Source: Nevskia sp.
GTDB lineage: Bacteria > Pseudomonadota > Gammaproteobacteria > Nevskiales > Nevskiaceae
Assembly: GCA_016779605.1 (NCBI GenBank)
Contig: JADHNH010000036.1
Location: 1-33,100 of the forward strand
Direction: 5' to 3'
DNA length: 33,100 nucleotides
Shown: positions 12,068-19,941 of the stretch, in pieces
Position numbering within the stretch: position 1 is the first letter of the stretch
Layout: each line of letters opens with the position of its first letter
Notes under the pieces: generated by a model
Database searches by the model: none
Told to the model about the DNA's origin: nothing
Seen by the model: only the letters and a program-made list of their open reading frames with translations
Translations under genes and position numbers: made by a program

Positions 12068-12669
12068 GGCACCAGCTCCAGGATGCGCACCCCGGACAGG
12101 GTGTCGGGCAGCGCCTGGTGGCTGGTCAGCACCGCCGCGCCGCCGCCGGCGGCGTGCGCGGCCAGCAGTCCGGCCAGCAGCTCCACGCCGCTGCTGTCGA
12201 GCCCGGCCAGCGGCTCGTCCAGGTACCACCAGGGGCGCGGCGCCACGCACAGCCGCGCCAGCGCGGCGCGCCGGCGCTGGCCGGTGGACAGGCTGCCGCA
12301 GGGGCGGTGGCGCAAGGCGCGCACGCCGACGCGCTGCAGCGCGGCGTCCAGGCCGGGTTGCTGGCAGCCGTTGAGCGCGCACCAGAAGGCGAGGTTCTCG
12401 CGCGGGCTCAGCGCCGGGTTGAGCGCGTTCTTGTGGCCGATCCAATGCTGCTGGTGCGGCTCCGGCCGTCCGGACACGGTGCCGGCTGCCGGTGCGCGCA
12501 AATCGCAAAGCACTTCCAGAAGCGAAGTCTTGCCGGCGCCGTTGCGGCCGCGGATATGCAGGATCTCCCCCGGCGCCACGGCAAAGCCCAGCCCTTCGAA
12601 AATCGTGCGATCCCCGCGCGCGACGGCGAGATTCACGACGTTCAGGCCGGGTATGGGCAGGTTGGACAT
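12064..12669 (-). CDS. ccmA: Haem exporter ATP-binding protein CcmA
   Basis: ATPase of the CcmABCD complex, whose ATP hydrolysis drives release of haem-loaded CcmE. The 201-residue protein has Walker A GRNGAGKTS (41-49), the signature LSTGQRRR, Walker B WWYLDEPLAGLD, and a switch His in LTSHQ. The LSTGQ and short length are typical of CcmA. It is the first gene of the ccm cluster. Its upstream gap (12670-12766) contains a TAGAAT box, and the ribosome site is poor. An upstream extension of the frame is possible but lacks family similarity. Confidence 0.95.
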   Translation of the reverse strand: MSNLPIPGLNVVNLAVARGDRTIFEGLGFAVAPGEILHIRGRNGAGKTSLLEVLCDLRAPAAGTVSGRPEPHQQHWIGHKNALNPALSPRENLAFWCALNGCQQPGLDAALQRVGVRALRHRPCGSLSTGQRRRAALARLCVAPRPWWYLDEPLAGLDSSGVELLAGLLAAHAAGGGAAVLTSHQALPDTLSGVRILELVP

Positions 12670-12695
12670 GGGGTGCGGGGGAGACGAAAGCGGGG

Positions 12696-12701
12696 ATTCT
12701 A
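12696..12701 (-). promoter_or_regulatory. Candidate -10 element for the ccm operon
   Basis: The minus strand reads TAGAAT 26 nt before the ccmA ATG, in the 97-bp gap after the toxin gene. Five of six bases match a sigma-70 -10 box. The -35 position is weak, so this is tentative. Confidence 0.3.
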
Positions 12702-12766
12702 GCGAAATGCTGCAATGTCGCCGGGCGCGGCCAAAGTGCCGCACGGCCCGGGTTTCAATTCGAGCA

Positions 12767-13063
12767 TCAAGTGCGGCGCTGCCAGATCGCCGGGTCCCGG
12801 CTACCGTGAAAGACCGCGAGCACCACGATCCGCTGCGCTTGCGCGCGAAAGTACACGCTATACGGAAATCGTTCCGCCGTGACGCGGCGCGCGTCCCGGT
12901 AAACCGCGGCATAGGTCAGCGGATGCTCGGCAGCGCGCCTGATGCACGTCTGGATTTCGGCAATGAACTCGACGCCGAGTCCGGCGCCGTGGGCCTCGTA
13001 CCAAGCTGCTGCTTCTACGAATTCGACGCGAGCGGCGCGAAGAAACGCAACCGGCAGGGTCAT
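12767..13063 (-). CDS. RelE/ParE-family toxin of a type II toxin-antitoxin pair
   Basis: 98-residue basic protein with the RelE/ParE fold pattern. An N-terminal helix pair (ARVEFVEAAAWYEAHGAGLGVEFIAEIQTCIRRAAEHP) is followed by the beta-strand core (ARRVTAERFPYSVYFRAQAQRIVVLAVFHGSRDPAIW). The FPYSVYF and IVVLAVFHGSRDP blocks are characteristic of this family. Family members either block gyrase (ParE) or cut ribosome-bound mRNA (RelE); sequence reading cannot decide which. The start overlaps the antitoxin stop by 4 nt (ATGA), the usual antitoxin-first order. Confidence 0.88.
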   Translation of the reverse strand: MTLPVAFLRAARVEFVEAAAWYEAHGAGLGVEFIAEIQTCIRRAAEHPLTYAAVYRDARRVTAERFPYSVYFRAQAQRIVVLAVFHGSRDPAIWQRRT

Positions 13064-13287
13064 CGCCCGATGCGGGCGAGTGCGGATGCCTTGACTTCAC
13101 TCCACGGAACCACGTCGTCCGGGCGGGCGTCATGATCGGCGAGCCGCCGGTCCAGTTCGGCTTTCTGCGCGTCGGTCGGCGCTGGCGCGGCATTGCGTTT
13201 CGCAATATCGGTCCAGAGCGCTTCCACCAATTCAAGCTGCTCTTCCACGCTCAATCGACGGACTTGATCGAAGATATTCGCGTTCAT
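13060..13287 (-). CDS. Addiction-module antitoxin (TIGR02574-like)
   Basis: 75-residue acidic protein placed immediately before the toxin. The pattern SVEEQLELVEALWTDIAKRN...LTDAQKAELDRRLADHDARPDDVVPWSEVKA matches the small 'addiction module component' family, which neutralises RelE/ParE toxins. Its C-terminus ends in VKASALARIGR. The ATG at 13287 is preceded at exactly the -10 distance by TATACT, so the mRNA may be leaderless. Longer upstream starts give no family similarity. Confidence 0.87.
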   Translation of the reverse strand: MNANIFDQVRRLSVEEQLELVEALWTDIAKRNAAPAPTDAQKAELDRRLADHDARPDDVVPWSEVKASALARIGR

Positions 13288-13293
13288 CGGCAA

Positions 13294-13299
13294 AGTATA
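13294..13299 (-). promoter_or_regulatory. Candidate -10 box of the toxin-antitoxin operon
   Basis: TATACT on the minus strand ends 6 nt before the antitoxin ATG. Standard spacing would put transcription start on the A of the ATG. No strong -35 box is visible 17 bp upstream. Confidence 0.35.
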
Positions 13300-13484
13300 G
13301 AACGGTTCAGCCGGACGGCGCAGCGGACACGGTTGCGGACGACGCCGGGAACGGCGAGCCGTGATCCGCCAATCGATCGGGTAATGCTCCGGTTTGCAGA
13401 GTTTCATGCCGAACAACGATTTTGAGGGCGGCACGAGCTAAAATAAGCGCCTGCCCTTGTTCGCACCCTGATCTGGAATCCCGC

Positions 13485-14363
13485 TTGAGCGCCCGACTGA
13501 TCGATGGCAAGGCGATTGCCGCCCAGGTGCAGGCGCGCGTCGCCGCCGCGGTGGCCGGCCGGCTGGCCGCGGGCGGGCGGGCGCCGGCGCTGGCCACGGT
13601 GCTGGTCGGCGCCGACCCCGCCTCGGAAATCTACGTGCGCAACAAGCGGCGCAGCTGCGAGTCGGTGGGCATCCGCTCGGTGCCGCTGCACTTCGACGTG
13701 GAGATCAGCCAGGCGGAGCTGCTGGCCGCCGTGGACCGCCTGAACGGCGACGACGCGATCGACGGCATCCTGGTGCAGCTGCCGCTGCCGGCGCACATCG
13801 AGGCGCAGCGCGTGATCGAGCGGATCCGGCCGGACAAGGACGTGGACGGCTTCCACCCCTACAACCTCGGCCGCCTGGCGCAGCGCCTACCGGCCCTGCG
13901 CCCGTGCACGCCCTACGGCGTGATCGAGCTGCTCAAGTCCACCGGCGAGAACCTCTACGGCAAGCGCGCCCTGGTGGTGGGCGCCAGCAACCACGTCGGC
14001 CGGCCGATGGGCCTGGAACTGCTGCTGGCCGGCTGCACCACCACTGTGGCGCACCGCTTCACCCGCGAGCTGGACCAGGAAGTGGCGCGCGCCGAGGTGC
14101 TGGTGGTGGCGGTGGGCAAGCCGGCCTTCGTGCGGGGCGACTGGGTGCGGCCGGGCGCCATCGTCATCGACATCGGCATCAACCGCCTGCCCGACGGCAA
14201 GCTGGTGGGCGACGTGGAGTTCGAGCGCGCGCGCGAACGCGCCGCCTGGATCACCCCGGTACCCGGCGGCGTGGGGCCGATGACGGTGGCCATGCTGATG
14301 CAGAACACGCTGGAAGCCGCCGCCATGCGCCAGGCCGCTGGCGCGGCCGGGAATCGGCAATAG
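13485..14363 (+). CDS. folD: Bifunctional methylene-THF dehydrogenase / cyclohydrolase FolD
   Basis: NADP-dependent oxidation of 5,10-methylene-THF to methenyl-THF and hydrolysis to 10-formyl-THF in one-carbon metabolism. The 292-residue length fits FolD. Catalytic Tyr50 and Lys54 lie in [30 protein letters not shown] and the Rossmann loop [13 protein letters not shown] are all present, and [12 protein letters not shown] closes the fold. The start is taken as TTG at 13485 ([12 protein letters not shown]), because no in-frame ATG fits and it puts Tyr50/Lys54 at the same numbers as in E. coli FolD. The ribosome site is weak. A TAAAAT box lies about 40 nt upstream. The last residues (AGNRQ) and the TAG stop are encoded within a GGGAATC array. 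Confidence 0.95.
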   Translation: MSARLIDGKAIAAQVQARVAAAVAGRLAAGGRAPALATVLVGADPASEIYVRNKRRSCESVGIRSVPLHFDVEISQAELLAAVDRLNGDDAIDGILVQLPLPAHIEAQRVIERIRPDKDVDGFHPYNLGRLAQRLPALRPCTPYGVIELLKSTGENLYGKRALVVGASNHVGRPMGLELLLAGCTTTVAHRFTRELDQEVARAEVLVVAVGKPAFVRGDWVRPGAIVIDIGINRLPDGKLVGDVEFERARERAAWITPVPGGVGPMTVAMLMQNTLEAAAMRQAAGAAGNRQ

Positions 14364-14455
14364 GGAATCGGGAGTCGTAAAGGCCCGCCCCTGGAAGATG
14401 GCCGGCGACTTGCCGCTTTGCTTCTACGATTCCCGATTGCCGATTATCGATTCCC
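14349..14455. repeat. Inverted GGGAATC arrays covering the folD and SDR stop codons
   Basis: Four heptamers on the plus strand (GGGAATC, GGCAATA, GGGAATC, GGGAGTC; 14349-14376) and four in reverse orientation (GATTCCC, GATTGCC, GATTATC, GATTCCC; 14428-14455) enclose a 51-bp spacer. The left array includes the folD TAG and the right array the SDR TAA. The arms can form a long imperfect hairpin between the convergent genes, which could double as a transcription barrier. Confidence 0.88.
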
Positions 14456-15262
14456 GCCCCGAAGGGTAATCGCCTCCAGCAGCTTGTAGTAGCGCACCGG
14501 GAACAGGCGCTGGATCCAGTCGATCATGCGGGCATCCGGCCCGATCAGCACGCGCGGGTTGCCGCGCTCGACCCCGCGCACGATGGTTTCCGCCGCCTTT
14601 TCCGGGCTGGTGCGCGCCAGCTGCTCGAAGCGCGCGTCGATGGCGGCCTTGTCGGTGCGGCCTTCCGGGTCGCGGTAGATGCGCCCGTGGCGGACGATGC
14701 CGGTGCGGATACCGCCCGGGTGCACGCTGATCGCGCGCACGCCGCTGCCCTCCAGCTCGTGGCGCAGCGCCTCGGTGAAGCCGCGCACGGCGAACTTGGC
14801 GGCGTTGTAGGCGCCCTGGGTCGGGATGGCGATCAGGCCGAACACGCTGGAGATGTTGACGACGGTGCCGTCGCCCTGCGCCAGCAGGCGCGGCAGGAAC
14901 GCCTTGGTGCCGTACACCACGCCCCAGAAGTTGATGCTCATGAGCCACTCGAAATCCTCGTATCGCATTTCGGCGATGGTCTCGGACAGCGCCACGCCGG
15001 CGTTGTTGATCACCAGGTGCACCGCGCCGTAGCGGGCGGCGACTTCGTCGGCGAAGGCATACACCGCCGCGCGGTCGGCCACGTCGAGCTTGCGCAGCAG
15101 CGGCTCACCGCCGGCCAGGGCCGCGGTCTGCGCCAGCGCCGCCTCGTCGATGTCGGCCAGGGCCAGGCGGCAGCCGCGCGCCGCCAGCGTCTGCGCCAGG
15201 GCGCGGCCGATGCCGCTGCCGGCGCCGGTGACCACCGCGATGCGGCCGCCCAATGCAAACAT
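14444..15262 (-). CDS. Short-chain dehydrogenase/reductase
   Basis: Classical SDR of 272 residues. The cofactor loop TGAGSGIG lies at 12-19, NNAG at 86-89, catalytic Ser138/139 in NISSVFG, and Tyr152/Lys156 in YNAAK. The C-terminal half (HPGGIRTGIVRHGRIY, RVLIGPDARMIDWIQRLFPVRYYKLL) resembles SDRs found next to acyl-CoA synthetases in lipid or hydrophobic-compound metabolism. The substrate is unknown; Asp37 after the second strand suggests NAD rather than NADP. It starts 55 bp downstream of the acyl-CoA synthetase stop and is probably cotranscribed with it. The last two residues and the stop come from repeat DNA. Confidence 0.92.
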   Translation of the reverse strand: MFALGGRIAVVTGAGSGIGRALAQTLAARGCRLALADIDEAALAQTAALAGGEPLLRKLDVADRAAVYAFADEVAARYGAVHLVINNAGVALSETIAEMRYEDFEWLMSINFWGVVYGTKAFLPRLLAQGDGTVVNISSVFGLIAIPTQGAYNAAKFAVRGFTEALRHELEGSGVRAISVHPGGIRTGIVRHGRIYRDPEGRTDKAAIDARFEQLARTSPEKAAETIVRGVERGNPRVLIGPDARMIDWIQRLFPVRYYKLLEAITLRGGNR

Positions 15263-15317
15263 GTGCTCCCTCCCCCGTCGATTGCCGCGTGTTTCCCCGA
15301 TTACACGAACGCCCCGG

Positions 15318-17000
15318 TCACGCCGGGTGCCACACCACCACCTGCCGCTGTGCGCGCCATTCGTCGAAGTAACGGCCATAGGCCGACTCCACCGCGTTGC
15401 GCTTGATCTTGAGCGTGGGCGTGATGAAGCCGTTGTCGACGTTCCACTGCTCGCGCACCACCACGATGAAGTCCAGGTGCTCGTGCGGGTCGATCGCCTC
15501 GTTGGTCTTGCGCAGGATCTCTTCCAGCGACACGTTGAGCTCGGCGCGCAGCGCGGGGTCGTCGAAGGCCGCCGCGGCGTCGGGCGCCAGGATGGCGATG
15601 GCGAACGGCTGCGGGTGGCTGGCGCCCGCAACGCACACCGCTTCCACCTTGGGATGGGCGTTCAGCCGGCTCTCGATCGGCGACGGCGCCACGTACTTGC
15701 CCTTGGCGGTCTTGAAGATCTCCTTCACCCGCCCGGTGATGCGCAGGCGCCCCTGCTCGTCCAGCTCGCCGCGGTCGCCGGTGTGCAGCCAGCCATCCGG
15801 CTCCAGCGTCTCGCGGGTTTTCTCCGGCTCCTTGAAGTAGCCCATCATGTTGGTCGGCGAGCGCACCAGCACTTCGCCGTCGGGCGCGATCTTCTGCTCC
15901 ACCCCCGGATACGGCTGGCCGACGTAGCCGACGCGCGCCGCGCCGACCCGCGAGCCATGCGAGCAGCCGAAGTTCTCGGTCATGCCGTAGCCTTCCAGCA
16001 GCTCCAGGCCCAGGCCGCGGTACCAGTGCAGCAGCGCCGCCGGCATCGGCGCGGCGCCGCCGCCGGCGAAGCGCACCGTGTCCAGGCCGAGCTGGCGCAG
16101 GATCTTCTTCTTGGCCAGGCGGCCCAGCAGCGGAATGCGGAACAGCCGGTCGAGCTTCTCCTTGGGCATCCTGGCGAACACGCCCTGCTGGAACTTGACC
16201 CACAGGCGCGGCACCGAGATGAAGAAGGTCGGCCGCGCACGGCGCAGGTCCTGCAGGAAGCTGTCCTGGGTCTCGGCGAAGAAGATGTGGAAGCCGCTGC
16301 GGATGGCGTTGGCCTCCACCACCCAGCGCTCGGCGACGTGGGCCAGGGGCAGGTAGGACAGCATGCGGTCCTCCTCGCCGAGTCCATACAGGCTCACCGA
16401 AGGGCCGGCCGACCAGCCGATGGTATTGAAGCTGTGCATCACGCCCTTGGGCATGCCGGTGGTGCCGGAGGTGTAGACGATGGTGGCGAGCTCCGCCCCG
16501 GCGCGCACCGGCGCGCCGGCCAGCGGCGCGGTGTCGGCGACGATGCGCTCCCAACCGGTCGCGCCTTCGTCCGGCGGCGCCAGCGGCATGGCGATGCGCA
16601 GCACGCCCGCCGGCACGCCGGGCTTCATCGTCTCCCAGGTATCCAGCTTGCCGACGAACAGCGCCACCGCGCCGCTGTGCTCCAGGATCTGCCGCACCGA
16701 CTCGGCGGTGAGCGTGGGATACAGCGGCACGCTGACGTGCCCCGCCATCCAGATGGCGAAGTCGGCCATGATCCAGTGCGCGCAGTTCTTTGACAGGATG
16801 GCGATGCGCGAGCCCGGCTCCCACGCCTGCGCCTTGAGGAACGCGGCGATGCGCCGCGCCTCGTCCACCGCCTGCGCCCAGGTCCAATCACGCACGACGC
16901 CGCCGCCCATCGGCTGGGTCAGGAACGGCTTGTCCGCGCGCGCTTTTTCCCAGTGGTAAATGCGCTGCAGCGGCAGCAGCTCGGCCGCGACCTCCTCCAT
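15318..17000 (-). CDS. Long-chain acyl-CoA synthetase-like AMP-binding protein
   Basis: ANL-superfamily adenylate-forming ligase that most likely activates a fatty or related carboxylic acid to its CoA thioester. The P-loop IVYTSGTTGMPKG lies at about 173-185. LSYLPLAHVAER, the adenine-binding GYGMTE, DGWLHTGDRGELD, and the hinge RLRITGRVKEIFKTAKGKYVAPSPIE are all present. The lid-domain sequence and length (560) resemble the FAA/long-chain synthetase group. Start options are ATG at 17000 (with GGGGAG at good spacing), 17018 or 17021; I prefer 17000. It precedes an SDR in the same direction, which fits a lipid-related pathway. The exact acyl chain is not predictable. Confidence 0.9.
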   Translation of the reverse strand: MEEVAAELLPLQRIYHWEKARADKPFLTQPMGGGVVRDWTWAQAVDEARRIAAFLKAQAWEPGSRIAILSKNCAHWIMADFAIWMAGHVSVPLYPTLTAESVRQILEHSGAVALFVGKLDTWETMKPGVPAGVLRIAMPLAPPDEGATGWERIVADTAPLAGAPVRAGAELATIVYTSGTTGMPKGVMHSFNTIGWSAGPSVSLYGLGEEDRMLSYLPLAHVAERWVVEANAIRSGFHIFFAETQDSFLQDLRRARPTFFISVPRLWVKFQQGVFARMPKEKLDRLFRIPLLGRLAKKKILRQLGLDTVRFAGGGAAPMPAALLHWYRGLGLELLEGYGMTENFGCSHGSRVGAARVGYVGQPYPGVEQKIAPDGEVLVRSPTNMMGYFKEPEKTRETLEPDGWLHTGDRGELDEQGRLRITGRVKEIFKTAKGKYVAPSPIESRLNAHPKVEAVCVAGASHPQPFAIAILAPDAAAAFDDPALRAELNVSLEEILRKTNEAIDPHEHLDFIVVVREQWNVDNGFITPTLKIKRNAVESAYGRYFDEWRAQRQVVVWHPA

Positions 17001-17342
17001 GCTTCTTGCTCCCCGCATCATCGTCTCGTTATGCCGCCATCGTAACCCGAATGGACCGCAGCAGCAGCGCCGGGAGCCCGCGGCCCGGACCTGCCGGCGC
17101 GGCGGAACTATGCACGGGAACTAATTGAAAATGATCGCGGTCTTGTGCTTGGAACGTGCCGCCGGCGACCTGCCGTGCAGGAGCACCTGGCGCGCGAAAA
17201 GGAACTCGCGCGTCTTGTCCCGCCGCCGCGTCCCGCAGGAACCGGGATACGGGCGGGCCACAGCCGTCAAACACCCCGGCGCGCCCCTTTTCGGGCCGCC
17301 GCAAGCCGCCGTTTGTCTCACGAAAAGCCATGGAGGGCGTCC
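17001..17342. other. 342-bp divergent intergenic region
   Basis: Lies between the acyl-CoA synthetase (leftward) and the OmpA-family gene (rightward), so it must hold both promoters. I see no convincing -35/-10 pair. Around 17120-17135 there is an A/T-rich island (CTAATTGAAAATGAT). The stretch 17150-17330 is open in several frames on both strands, but none has a ribosome site or recognisable protein similarity. A GGAGGG ribosome site at 17332-17337 serves the OmpA-family gene. Confidence 0.5.
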
Positions 17343-18677
17343 GTGAAAAAACAACAACAAGCCGCTTCCGCAACCCGCAATGACGATCGGGCGCCGCGAC
17401 CGCCCGGCATGGGCCGCTGGCTGCGGCCGCTGGCCATGGCGGGCGCCGCAGTGCCGGGGCTCGCGGCGGCCGTCGAAGGCCCCTATTTCGGCATAGAGGC
17501 CGGCCCCAGCTGGGCAATGGGCGAAAACGCCCGGCAAAACGGCGCCGGTATCGGCACGCTGCATTTCGGCACCGGCTACTCCGGCGGCTTGGTCTGGGGC
17601 TACGCGCTGCCGCTCGGGCTGCGGCCCGAGCTGGAGCTGAACTACCGCCGCAACGACCTCAAGGACGCCACCGGCTTCGGCCTGGGCGGCCCGGTCGGTG
17701 CCGGCGGCTTCAACGACACTTATACCGCCATGGCGAACCTCTGGTACGGCTTCAGCGCGCCCAGCGGCCTGTTCAGCAAGGTGCATCCCTACTTCGGCGG
17801 CGGCGCCGGCGGGGCGTTGGTGTCGCTGCACCATCCCAGCGTAGGCGGCATGCAGTTCAACAACGCACACAACTACACCCTGGCCTACCAGGGCGGCGCG
17901 GGCGTCGAGTTCGACGTGGCGCCGGACGTCACCGTGTCGGCGGACTGGCGCTACCTGCAGACCAACCGCAACGGCTATGACCTGGGCGTTGCGGGCGGCG
18001 ACACCGACCTGCGCTATCGCGCTCAGACCGCGATGATCGGCCTGAAGATCGGCCTCGGCGCCACCACGCCGCCGCCACCACCGCCACCGCCGCAACTGGC
18101 CGAAGCACCGCCGCCGCCACCGCCACCGCCGCCGGCGCCGGTGTGCAACCCGCCGCCCGGCTTCCAGGTGGACGCCAACTGCAACATCATCCAGCAAACC
18201 CTGGTGGTGCGGCAGGTCGACTTCAAGTTCAATTCCGACCAGCTCACGGCGCCGGCGCAGGCGACCCTGGACGGGATCGCCGCCGCGCTGGCCCAGCAGC
18301 CGTCGCTGGCGGTCGAGATCAACGGCTACACCGACAACGTCGGCTCGGCCGCCTACAACCTCAAGCTGTCGCAGCGGCGCGCCGAGTCGGTGCGCAGCTA
18401 CCTGGCGAGCAAGGGCGTCAACCCGGCCAACCTCGGCGCCCACGGCCTGGGCAAGGACAATCCAATCGCCAGCAATGAATCCGCCGAAGGCCGCGCGCAG
18501 AACCGCCGTGTCGAGTTCGCCATCCGCAACGCGCCGGCCAACGTCAAGGTGGAGCAGCAGGGCGCAACGCCGGAGTCCACCCAGGCCGCGCAGCAGGACG
18601 GCCGCGGCACCGGGCACGCGAAGCACCATGCCCGGCACCACCACGTCGCGCCGCCGGCAGGCGACCAGCCGCAATGA
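17343..18677 (+). CDS. OmpA-family outer-membrane protein
   Basis: 444-residue surface protein with two domains. An 8-strand beta-barrel-type region (about 46-240) begins EGPYFGIEAGPSWAMG and contains WRYLQTNRNGYD. Two poly-Pro runs follow (about 241-265). The C-terminal OmpA peptidoglycan-binding domain (about 280-395) has VDFKFNSDQLT, INGYTDNVGSAAYN, LSQRRAESVRSYL and NRRVEFAI. The GTG start at 17343 follows GGAGGG at ideal spacing. It leaves an unusually long charged N-terminus before the signal hydrophobic stretch (WLRPLAMAGAAVPGLAAA), so a start at Met23 is possible. The tail is His-rich (GHAKHHARHHH). Its likely role is anchoring the outer membrane to peptidoglycan. Confidence 0.92.
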   Translation: MKKQQQAASATRNDDRAPRPPGMGRWLRPLAMAGAAVPGLAAAVEGPYFGIEAGPSWAMGENARQNGAGIGTLHFGTGYSGGLVWGYALPLGLRPELELNYRRNDLKDATGFGLGGPVGAGGFNDTYTAMANLWYGFSAPSGLFSKVHPYFGGGAGGALVSLHHPSVGGMQFNNAHNYTLAYQGGAGVEFDVAPDVTVSADWRYLQTNRNGYDLGVAGGDTDLRYRAQTAMIGLKIGLGATTPPPPPPPPQLAEAPPPPPPPPPAPVCNPPPGFQVDANCNIIQQTLVVRQVDFKFNSDQLTAPAQATLDGIAAALAQQPSLAVEINGYTDNVGSAAYNLKLSQRRAESVRSYLASKGVNPANLGAHGLGKDNPIASNESAEGRAQNRRVEFAIRNAPANVKVEQQGATPESTQAAQQDGRGTGHAKHHARHHHVAPPAGDQPQ

Positions 18678-18841
18678 AACCTGCGCTGCGCCGGCTGCCC
18701 TGCGGCCGGCGCGGCGCGAAGGCTGGCCGCCAGACCTGCGGTCGCAGCGGCCGCCGGGGCTACACTCCGGCTTCGCGTTGCCGGTCGAACCGGCAGCGAC
18801 ATGCAGGCCGCAGGGGCGGCACAACGGTCACGGTGCGCGCG

Positions 18842-19309
18842 ATGAAAACAACTCTGCTGCTGGCCGCGCTGCTGTGCGGCGCCGCACCCGGCGCCGGTGC
18901 CCAGGTCGCCGTGCGCTACGCCGTGAACATCCCCGGCACCTGCCAGTCCGCTTCGATCAACGGCGAAGACCACACCCGCGAATGCCGCGCCGACCACCTG
19001 GTCAACGCCGCCTATACCAATGGCCGCGCGATGTTCGCGTTCAACATGGGAACCGTGGTGGCGTTCGCCGGCAACGAGGAGCGGCAGCCCGCCACTGACC
19101 GCTACCTGCTGCGCGTCTCCAACCTGAATGTCGCCGGCACGCGGCTGCCCGCCAAAGGAGCGTGCACCGTCGAGGGCAAGCTGAAGGACCAGGCCACCGT
19201 CACCTGCCAGGCCAAGTCGCTGCCCGCCGAAGGCTCCGGCGAACCGCCGTTCGAAGCGCGCATCGTCTACCGCGCATCCGGCGAAGCGCAGCCGCTGCCA
19301 GGCAACTGA
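18842..19309 (+). CDS. Small exported protein of unknown function
   Basis: 155-residue protein with a clear signal peptide (MKTTLLLAALLCGAAPGAGAQ, cleavage probably near residue 20). The mature part is polar and has four Cys that could pair in the periplasm (GTCQSA, RECRAD, GACTVEG, VTCQAKS). I do not recognise the family. It lies 164 bp downstream of the OmpA-family gene on the same strand. A TACACT box at 18761-18766 could be its own -10 element. The codon usage and exported sequence make it a real gene rather than a shadow. Confidence 0.7.
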   Translation: MKTTLLLAALLCGAAPGAGAQVAVRYAVNIPGTCQSASINGEDHTRECRADHLVNAAYTNGRAMFAFNMGTVVAFAGNEERQPATDRYLLRVSNLNVAGTRLPAKGACTVEGKLKDQATVTCQAKSLPAEGSGEPPFEARIVYRASGEAQPLPGN

Positions 19310-19506
19310 GCCGCGCGACAATGGCGGCCAAGGCACGCCATGCCCTGGCAGTGCCTGCTCGTCGAGCGCCGCCGCAGCCGCAGGGTAAGACGCGCCGGGC
19401 ATGAAGGGCGGCCGCAGGCCACCATGCGGGGCCGCGCGCCGTTCGCCTGATGCGCTGCCGGGCGAAGTGCGCGCCTGCGGACTCCCCGGCGATTGGCTCC
19501 AGCGGA

Positions 19507-19941
19507 TCAGAGCGCCGGCGGATCGCCGTGGCGCAGCAGTTCGTTGAACTCCAGCACGTTCGAGTCCGGGTCGCGCACGAAGCAAAGCCGCCTGCGCCCG
19601 TTGGCCACGACCATCGGCCCTTCGGTGATGTGCAAGCCCCAACGCTCGAATGTCCGGAGCAGGGCATCCATGTCGTGCACTACGAACGCCGCATGCGTGT
19701 AGCCGGGCAGCTTCGCCGCGCCGTCCATGAGCACGTTGCCGTGCGGATGCGTGGCGGAAGCGTTGTAAATGAGGTGGATCCGCGCGCCCGCGTCGTTGAC
19801 CAGCCCGATGGCCTTGGCCGCGGGAGCGTCTTCGTCCGGGTCCACCCGGAAGCCGAGCCTGCCGTAGAACGCCAATGCGCGCTCCTTGTCGGCGACGCGC
19901 AGCCCCACGTGGTCGATCGCACCCACGGTCACAGCGTTCAT
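19507..19941 (-). CDS. VOC-family (glyoxalase/bleomycin-resistance fold) protein
   Basis: 144-residue vicinal-oxygen-chelate protein with two beta-alpha-beta-beta-beta modules. Probable metal ligands are His11 (IDHVGLRV), His83 (YTHAAFVV) and Glu131 (NVLEFNEL), with His56 (IHLIY) as another candidate. The DPDSNVLEF ending is typical of lyases and dioxygenases of this superfamily. Its start overlaps the stop of the M15-like gene by 4 nt (ATGA), so it is translationally coupled to, and the last gene of, the aldoxime/nitrile operon. The substrate is unknown. The context suggests it acts on an aldoxime-, nitrile- or aldehyde-derived compound. Confidence 0.85.
   Translation of the reverse strand: MNAVTVGAIDHVGLRVADKERALAFYGRLGFRVDPDEDAPAAKAIGLVNDAGARIHLIYNASATHPHGNVLMDGAAKLPGYTHAAFVVHDMDALLRTFERWGLHITEGPMVVANGRRRLCFVRDPDSNVLEFNELLRHGDPPAL

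Noticed and set aside
7191-14455. CRISPR-like array made from the GGGAATC repeats
   Set aside because: The unit is 7 bp and tandem without unique spacers, so it does not fit CRISPR repeat-spacer structure. No cas genes are present.
17125-17346. Small plus-strand frames in the gap before the OmpA-family gene
   Set aside because: They have no ribosome site and no recognisable similarity, and overlapping frames are open on both strands. More likely leader DNA.
19310-19506. Possible gene in the gap between the small exported protein and the VOC gene
   Set aside because: Open frames here are short, lack ribosome sites, and lie between two convergent genes. Nothing recognisable was found.
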